A DNA stretch of 64,000 nucleotides. It comes from Lachnospiraceae bacterium UBA7143. Lineage in GTDB: Bacteria; Bacillota; Clostridia; Lachnospirales; Lachnospiraceae. The position numbers and the translations under genes are program-made. The notes under the pieces are model-generated. The model did no database searches, was not told the DNA's origin, and was given only the letters and a program-made list of their open reading frames with translations. The first letter of the stretch is position 1. Each line of letters starts with the position of its first letter. The stretch spans positions 61,309-125,308 of the forward strand of contig DKWV01000035.1 of the NCBI GenBank assembly GCA_002491905.1, read 5' to 3'. Shown here piece by piece: positions 59,522 through 64,000 of the stretch.

Positions 59522-62500
59522 TTACAGAAGTAACTCCTCCATCTTCTCCAGCGCCTCCCCCGTCAGCGCAAGCAGCGTCTCCTCATCCTTCTCGATGACC
59601 CCGCATTTTCTGTAATGGAGATAAAAGGTGGGATCGCCTTTGGGGTCAAACCGCAGTCTCCCGCCGTAGTCCCCGATCAGGAGCGGAATGTTCTCCACCC
59701 GGATAGGCGCGTCGGGCCGCAGGGTAAAACTGATCCTCTCATTCTTTCCCTTCACTTCCGGCATATAAAGCCTGTGGGCGTGGGCGCGGATCAGCGAAAT
59801 CCGCAGAAGATTTTCCGCAGACTTCGGGATCTGCCCAAAGCGGTCGAGCAGTTCCTCCCGCATATCGTCGCACTCCCGCTCGTTCTCAATCCCCGCGATC
59901 CGCTTATAGATATCCAGTTTCTGCACTTCGTTCACAATATACTCCGGCGGAATATACGCATCCACGTCCAGATCCACAAGGGTATTGAAATCCTCGATCA
60001 CGGAAATGCCCTTCTTCGTCTTTACCGCCTCGTTTAACATTTTACAGTAAAGGTCATACCCCACCGCCTGCATATGCCCGTGCTGGCTTTTTCCGAGAAG
60101 GTTGCCCGCACCGCGGATCTCCAGATCGCGCATGGCAATCTTAAAGCCGCTGCCCAGCTCCGTAAACTCCCGGATGGCTTCCAGACGCTTCTCCGCCACT
60201 TCCTTAAGCACTTTATCCCGTTTGTACATAAGGAATGCATAAGCCGTTCGGTTGGAACGCCCCACACGGCCCCTGAGCTGATAAAGCTGGGATAATCCCA
60301 TCTGGTCGGAATCATGGATAATCATGGTATTTACGTTAGATATATCTAACCCCGTCTCGATGATGGTGGTGGCCACCAGCACGTCGATTTCCCCGTTCAC
60401 GAAATCGTACATGATCCGCTCCAGTTCCGATTCCTTCATCTGACCGTGGGCAAACGCCACATTTGCCTCCGGCACCAGATCACTGATTGATGCCGCCACA
60501 TCCGCGATATTGTTGACTCTGTTATAGACGTAGTAAACCTGTCCCTCTCTGGCAAGCTCCCTGACAATGGCCTCCCTGACCATCTCCTCATTGTACTCGC
60601 AGACGAAAGTCTGGATCGGCAGCCTGTCCTCGGGCGCCTCCTCCAGCACGCTCATATCCCGGATCCCCACCAGACTCATATGGAGCGTCCGCGGAATGGG
60701 CGTAGCCGTCAGCGTCAGCACGTCCACGTTCTCCTTTAATTTCTTGATCTTCTCCTTGTGTGCCACGCCGAAACGCTGTTCCTCGTCGATGATCAGAAGC
60801 CCCAGATCCTTGTATTCCACATCCGCAGACAGCACACGGTGGGTGCCGATCACGATATCCACCATACCCTTCTTTAAATCAGTGATGGTCTTTTTCTGCT
60901 CCGCGGCCGTGCGGAACCGGGAGAGCAGGTCGATGCGCACAGGGAAATCCTTCATTCTCTGTACAAATGTATGATAGTGCTGCTGGGCCAGAATGGTGGT
61001 TGGCACCAGATAAACCACCTGCTTGTTCTCCTGCACAGCCTTGAAAGCGGCGCGGATGGCGATCTCTGTCTTGCCGTAGCCCACGTCGCCGCAGATCAGA
61101 CGGTCCATGATTTTCTCGCTCTCCATGTCCTCTTTGGTGGCAGCGATGGCAAGTACCTGGTCCTCCGTCTCCTCAAAGGGGAACATCTCCTCAAACTCCC
61201 GCTGCCATACGCTATCTGTCCCGTAACAGTAACCCTTTCCGTTCTGTCTTGCGGCGTACAGCTCCACCAGATCCCCGGCGATCTCCTCCACTGCCGTGCG
61301 CACTTTGGATTTGGTTCTGGCCCATTCCTGCGTCCCCAGCTTGTTGAGTTTCGGTTTCGTTCCGCCGTCCGCTGAGGCATATTTCTGGATCACGTCAAAT
61401 CCCGTCGCCAGCACGTAGAGAATACCGCCGTCCCGATAGGAAATCTTCATGTAGTCCTTCACCACATGATCCACTTCCACCTTTTCAATGCCCTGATAGA
61501 CCCCCAGGCCGTGACTTTCATGCACCACATAATCGCCCACCCGCAGATCGTTAAAATCGTTAATTTTCTGTCCTTCGTAGTGCTTCTTCTTCCGCTTCTT
61601 TTTCTTCTGCGCGCCGAAAATATCGCTCTCCGCGATCACCATAAACTGCAGCAGCGGATATTCAAACCCCTTGCGGACTCTTCCGTAAGCAGTCATCACT
61701 TCCCCCGGCTGCACTTCCCGCATGGGATCTTCCGTGTAGAAAGCGTTTAGCTCCTGATCCCGCAGATCCTCCGCCAGCCGTTTGGCGCGGGTTCTGGAGC
61801 CGGAGAGCAGCAGAATGCGGTATCCCTTTTTCTTATAATTTTTCAGATCCTTCACCAACGCATCAAAGCTGTTATTATAGGAGGGAAGACTTCTGGCCTG
61901 CACGGCAAACTTGTGATCCGTCTTCACCAGCGGATTTTTCCCCTCCATGGAGGAAAGGCTCACAACCCGGCCGTTTTCCAATCCGGCCGCCACCGACAGG
62001 GCCGGAAACAGGACGTCCATCTGCCCCGGCAGAATATAACCCTTCTCGGCCCGGTGCGCCATGCTCTCCCGAAATTCCATCTCCACTGCATCCACATGCT
62101 CCCTGATCCGCAGCGGCTCATCCAGAAAAATGACAGCCTCATCCCCCGCAAAACAGTCCGCAAAGGACGTGGTATCCGGGTAAAAATAGCGTACATAGCT
62201 GTCCAGATTGATCGCATTGTAAGAAATACCCAGTTCCAGCAGCGTCTCCGTAAGCTCCCGGATCTGCACCTCGATGCGATGGGCCTCCTCGGTCTTCATC
62301 TGCTTTCTGAGAACTTCCGCCTGCTTTTTCCCCTCTTTTTGAATCAGGGCAAGTCCGTCTTTCAGCTCCCTTTTCGACAAGATAAGTTCCGTGGCCGGAT
62401 AGACGGACACGGCCTCCAATTTCTCAATGGAGCGCTGGCTCAAAACGTCGAAACTGCGGATAGATTCTACCTCGTCCCCCCACAGCTCAATTCGGTAAGG

Positions 62501-63061
62501 ATTTTCTTCCGTCAGGTCAAAAATATCGACAATGCCACCCCGGATGCTGAACTGCCCCGGCTCCTCCACCTGGTCACATCTCTCGTAGCCCAACCCTGTC
62601 AATGAGTCCGCCAGTTCATGCTCCTCCACTGCCGTCTCCTTACTGATGGAAATGACATGTCTGCTCCAGTCCTCCAACGGCACCTGCGGCGCCATCAGCG
62701 CATCAAAAGTGGTGATCACAGTGAGAGGTACACCCTCCGCCATTCTGCGGAAGACCTTGATTCGCTCCTTAGTAAGCTGGTTGCCGTGGATGTCCGCCTG
62801 AAAGAAAATCAGATCCTTCGCGGGATATAGCATGACATTTCTGTCATAAAATTGATAGTCCTCGTACAGCTCCTTCGCCCGCAAATCATTAAAAGTAATA
62901 ATCAGTTTCCGGCGAAATCCCTCACCCAGCCCGTAAATCATATGCAGTTTTTGGGAGTCCGCACAGCCGCTTAAAGCGGCGGAACATTTACCCCTAGCAA
63001 GCAGTTCTTGAATCTCTTCATATTCCCCCAGCTCCGAAAGCGGGGCCAGCAATGCTCTCAT
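59522..63061 (-). CDS. mfd: transcription-repair coupling factor
   Basis: An 1179-residue ATPase that removes stalled RNA polymerase and recruits UvrA. The UvrB-like N-terminus includes FSIRGGIVDIFDLTEENPYR and SYNNSFDALVKDL. The RNA polymerase-interacting domain has NDLRVGDYVVHESHGLGVYQ. The RecG-like motor has GDVGYGKTEIAIRAAFKAVQ, LIIDEEQRFGV, LTATPIPRTL and QLRGRVGRSNRTAYAFLMYK. The C-terminal TRCF domain is present (VDLDVDAYIPPEYIVNEVQK). All parts are full length. The ATG overlaps the pth stop by one base (TAATG), so the two are translationally coupled. Confidence 0.97.
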   Translation of the reverse strand: MRALLAPLSELGEYEEIQELLARGKCSAALSGCADSQKLHMIYGLGEGFRRKLIITFNDLRAKELYEDYQFYDRNVMLYPAKDLIFFQADIHGNQLTKERIKVFRRMAEGVPLTVITTFDALMAPQVPLEDWSRHVISISKETAVEEHELADSLTGLGYERCDQVEEPGQFSIRGGIVDIFDLTEENPYRIELWGDEVESIRSFDVLSQRSIEKLEAVSVYPATELILSKRELKDGLALIQKEGKKQAEVLRKQMKTEEAHRIEVQIRELTETLLELGISYNAINLDSYVRYFYPDTTSFADCFAGDEAVIFLDEPLRIREHVDAVEMEFRESMAHRAEKGYILPGQMDVLFPALSVAAGLENGRVVSLSSMEGKNPLVKTDHKFAVQARSLPSYNNSFDALVKDLKNYKKKGYRILLLSGSRTRAKRLAEDLRDQELNAFYTEDPMREVQPGEVMTAYGRVRKGFEYPLLQFMVIAESDIFGAQKKKKRKKKHYEGQKINDFNDLRVGDYVVHESHGLGVYQGIEKVEVDHVVKDYMKISYRDGGILYVLATGFDVIQKYASADGGTKPKLNKLGTQEWARTKSKVRTAVEEIAGDLVELYAARQNGKGYCYGTDSVWQREFEEMFPFEETEDQVLAIAATKEDMESEKIMDRLICGDVGYGKTEIAIRAAFKAVQENKQVVYLVPTTILAQQHYHTFVQRMKDFPVRIDLLSRFRTAAEQKKTITDLKKGMVDIVIGTHRVLSADVEYKDLGLLIIDEEQRFGVAHKEKIKKLKENVDVLTLTATPIPRTLHMSLVGIRDMSVLEEAPEDRLPIQTFVCEYNEEMVREAIVRELAREGQVYYVYNRVNNIADVAASISDLVPEANVAFAHGQMKESELERIMYDFVNGEIDVLVATTIIETGLDISNVNTMIIHDSDQMGLSQLYQLRGRVGRSNRTAYAFLMYKRDKVLKEVAEKRLEAIREFTELGSGFKIAMRDLEIRGAGNLLGKSQHGHMQAVGYDLYCKMLNEAVKTKKGISVIEDFNTLVDLDVDAYIPPEYIVNEVQKLDIYKRIAGIENERECDDMREELLDRFGQIPKSAENLLRISLIRAHAHRLYMPEVKGKNERISFTLRPDAPIRVENIPLLIGDYGGRLRFDPKGDPTFYLHYRKCGVIEKDEETLLALTGEALEKMEELLL

Positions 63062-63654
63062 TAGGACTCATCCTCCTGTATGGGTCGTTTACGCTTATTA
63101 TACTTGTTCATGGCGGCGTCCGGGCCATCCACAAGCACCGTCTCTATGGCGAGCGCCGCGGTTCTGGCGCTCTCATTCATAATTTCCCGCTCCTCTGTGG
63201 AAAAATGGCCCAGCACATAATCCGCCAGATCGACCCGGGGCGGCTTCTCGCCCACGCCCATCCGCACCCGGATAAACTCGTCGTGCCCCAGATGCATGAT
63301 GATATTTTTCAGGCCGTTGTGTCCCCCATCGCTGCCCCGCCTGCGGATACGGATCTGCCCCATGTCAAGGCTCACGTCGTCGGAGATCACAATCAGCCCG
63401 CTCTTTTCGTCCACTTTATAAAAGTCTATGACGCTGCGGACGCTCTCACCACTCAAATTCATGTAAGTGAGCGGCTTTACCAGAACCACTTTCTGCCCTG
63501 CCACGATTCCCTTGCCGATGACCGCTTTATGCTTTTTTTCTCCCAGTACAATATCGTTCTTCTCCGCAATCGCGTCGATCACGTCAAAGCCAATGTTGTG
63601 CCTCGTATTCAGATATTTTTTCTCCGGATTTCCCAGACCTGTGATAATGTACAT
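63061..63654 (-). CDS. pth: peptidyl-tRNA hydrolase
   Basis: A 197-residue esterase that recycles peptidyl-tRNA lost from ribosomes. The start YIITGLGNPEKKYLNTRHNI carries the catalytic His. KPLTYMNLSGESV, LIVISDDVSLDMGQIRIRRR and GSDGGHNGLKNIIMHLG are the remaining family blocks. ATG 63654 has GAGG five bases upstream; seven residues before it are not used. Order pth-mfd is common in Firmicutes. Confidence 0.96.
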   Translation of the reverse strand: MYIITGLGNPEKKYLNTRHNIGFDVIDAIAEKNDIVLGEKKHKAVIGKGIVAGQKVVLVKPLTYMNLSGESVRSVIDFYKVDEKSGLIVISDDVSLDMGQIRIRRRGSDGGHNGLKNIIMHLGHDEFIRVRMGVGEKPPRVDLADYVLGHFSTEEREIMNESARTAALAIETVLVDGPDAAMNKYNKRKRPIQEDES

Positions 63655-63701
63655 AACTACCTCGATTCTGTGCAATAAATGTTATTTCGTTTATTATTGT
63701 G

Positions 63702-63730
63702 TTGGCACAGCGTCATGTTTTTGCTATAAT
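63702..63730 (+). promoter_or_regulatory. strong predicted promoter of the small membrane protein
   Basis: TTGGCA (63702-63707), 17-base spacer, perfect TATAAT (63725-63730), giving a leader of about 80 bases before the start at 63818. Confidence 0.7.
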
Positions 63731-63817
63731 TTTAGTGCTGTCCTAAGCGGTAAGCGGTTCACCTTTTGCCAAAATGAGTACATTTTGAGAGCTTCCTGTA
63801 TTTCAGAGGTGATACAT

Positions 63818-63985
63818 ATGGAAAATAGAGCGAAAGGTACAAATTTGATGACAGAAACAGTCGTAGAAATTGTAAGTATTGTAGTGACGCTTATCGGAAT
63901 CTTTGTCACTCTGACCAATACCATACAATCCTGCAAGAAACATAAACATCAAAAAAGCAACCGCCGCTCACCAAAGTTGAGGTGA
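63818..63985 (+). CDS. 55-residue single-span membrane protein (toxin-like)
   Basis: A small protein with a polar start (MENRAKGTNLM), one hydrophobic helix TVVEIVSIVVTLIGIFVTL, and a basic tail ending KHKHQKSNRRSPKLR. The ribosome site is GAGGTG six bases before ATG 63818. Size, single helix, basic C-terminus, strong promoter and long leader resemble holin-like or type I toxins, but no antisense RNA is defined. A regulatory or assembly role is also possible. It is on the opposite strand from pth, close to the window's right edge, where 15 bases remain unexplained. Confidence 0.6.
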   Translation: MENRAKGTNLMTETVVEIVSIVVTLIGIFVTLTNTIQSCKKHKHQKSNRRSPKLR

Positions 63986-64000
63986 CCCCTTAAAGTTAGA

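Noticed and set aside
1..64000. tRNA, rRNA, CRISPR array, transposase or prophage genes
   Set aside because: Looked for on both strands and not seen; the T-box is the only recognised structured RNA.

Overview
The window looks like chromosomal DNA from a spore-forming member of the Clostridia, most likely Lachnospiraceae. The grounds are roughly balanced base composition, strong Gram-positive Shine-Dalgarno sites, sporulation genes (SpoIID, a SpoIIQ-like LytM protein, SpoVT), a T-box leader on ileS, two LytTR/GHKL two-component pairs, a BspA-type surface protein and several SBP/GH families typical of gut Firmicutes. The genus cannot be fixed from the sequence. No phage, IS transposase, CRISPR array, tRNA or rRNA was seen. 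Most genes are on the minus strand.

1-5 kb: cut-off isochorismatase-like hydrolase, small XRE regulator, GNAT acetyltransferase, truncated HAD hydrolase, dihydroorotase, PrcB-like lipoprotein, PlsC acyltransferase. 5-10 kb: GH9-like lipoprotein lacking the usual catalytic motifs, amidohydrolase, then the sporulation pair SpoIID/SpoIIQ-like. 10-16 kb: Ca-binding repeat protein behind a structured leader, LamG protein, aconitase, HflX. 16-24 kb: a sigma factor fused to a transmembrane segment and a WG-repeat ectodomain, next to a 1594-residue BspA-type adhesin, then a hairpin-rich non-coding block. 24-30 kb: glycogen phosphorylase and ileS with its T-box.

30-36 kb is a cell-envelope block. A five-gene run (secreted protein, OmpR regulator, HAMP kinase, anchored protein) leads to an 88-bp array of eight 11-bp direct repeats and a hairpin that buries the ribosome binding site of a fused amidase/deacetylase. 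The most economical reading is that the two-component system controls this wall-modifying enzyme. 36-42 kb: sugar kinase, LacI regulator and GH4 glycosidase form a carbohydrate cluster; nicotinate phosphoribosyltransferase and SpoVT follow. A nearly identical 31-bp promoter precedes both the 36-kb two-component operon and the nicotinate gene.

42-48 kb: a four-gene chain of solute-binding lipoprotein, chemotaxis-type transducer, LytTR regulator and GHKL kinase with no ABC permease. 47-54 kb: carbonic anhydrase, ferredoxin/flavodoxin protein with a TetR regulator and a clear operator, then alpha/beta hydrolase, membrane MurF-like ligase and Ddl. 54-64 kb: a 33-residue small protein, coiled-coil protein, second LytTR/GHKL pair, PfkB sugar kinase and GH13 enzyme, Mfd and Pth, and at the right edge a 55-residue single-span protein with a strong promoter. 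Intergenic regions hold several dyad-rich elements that deserve comparison across related genomes.
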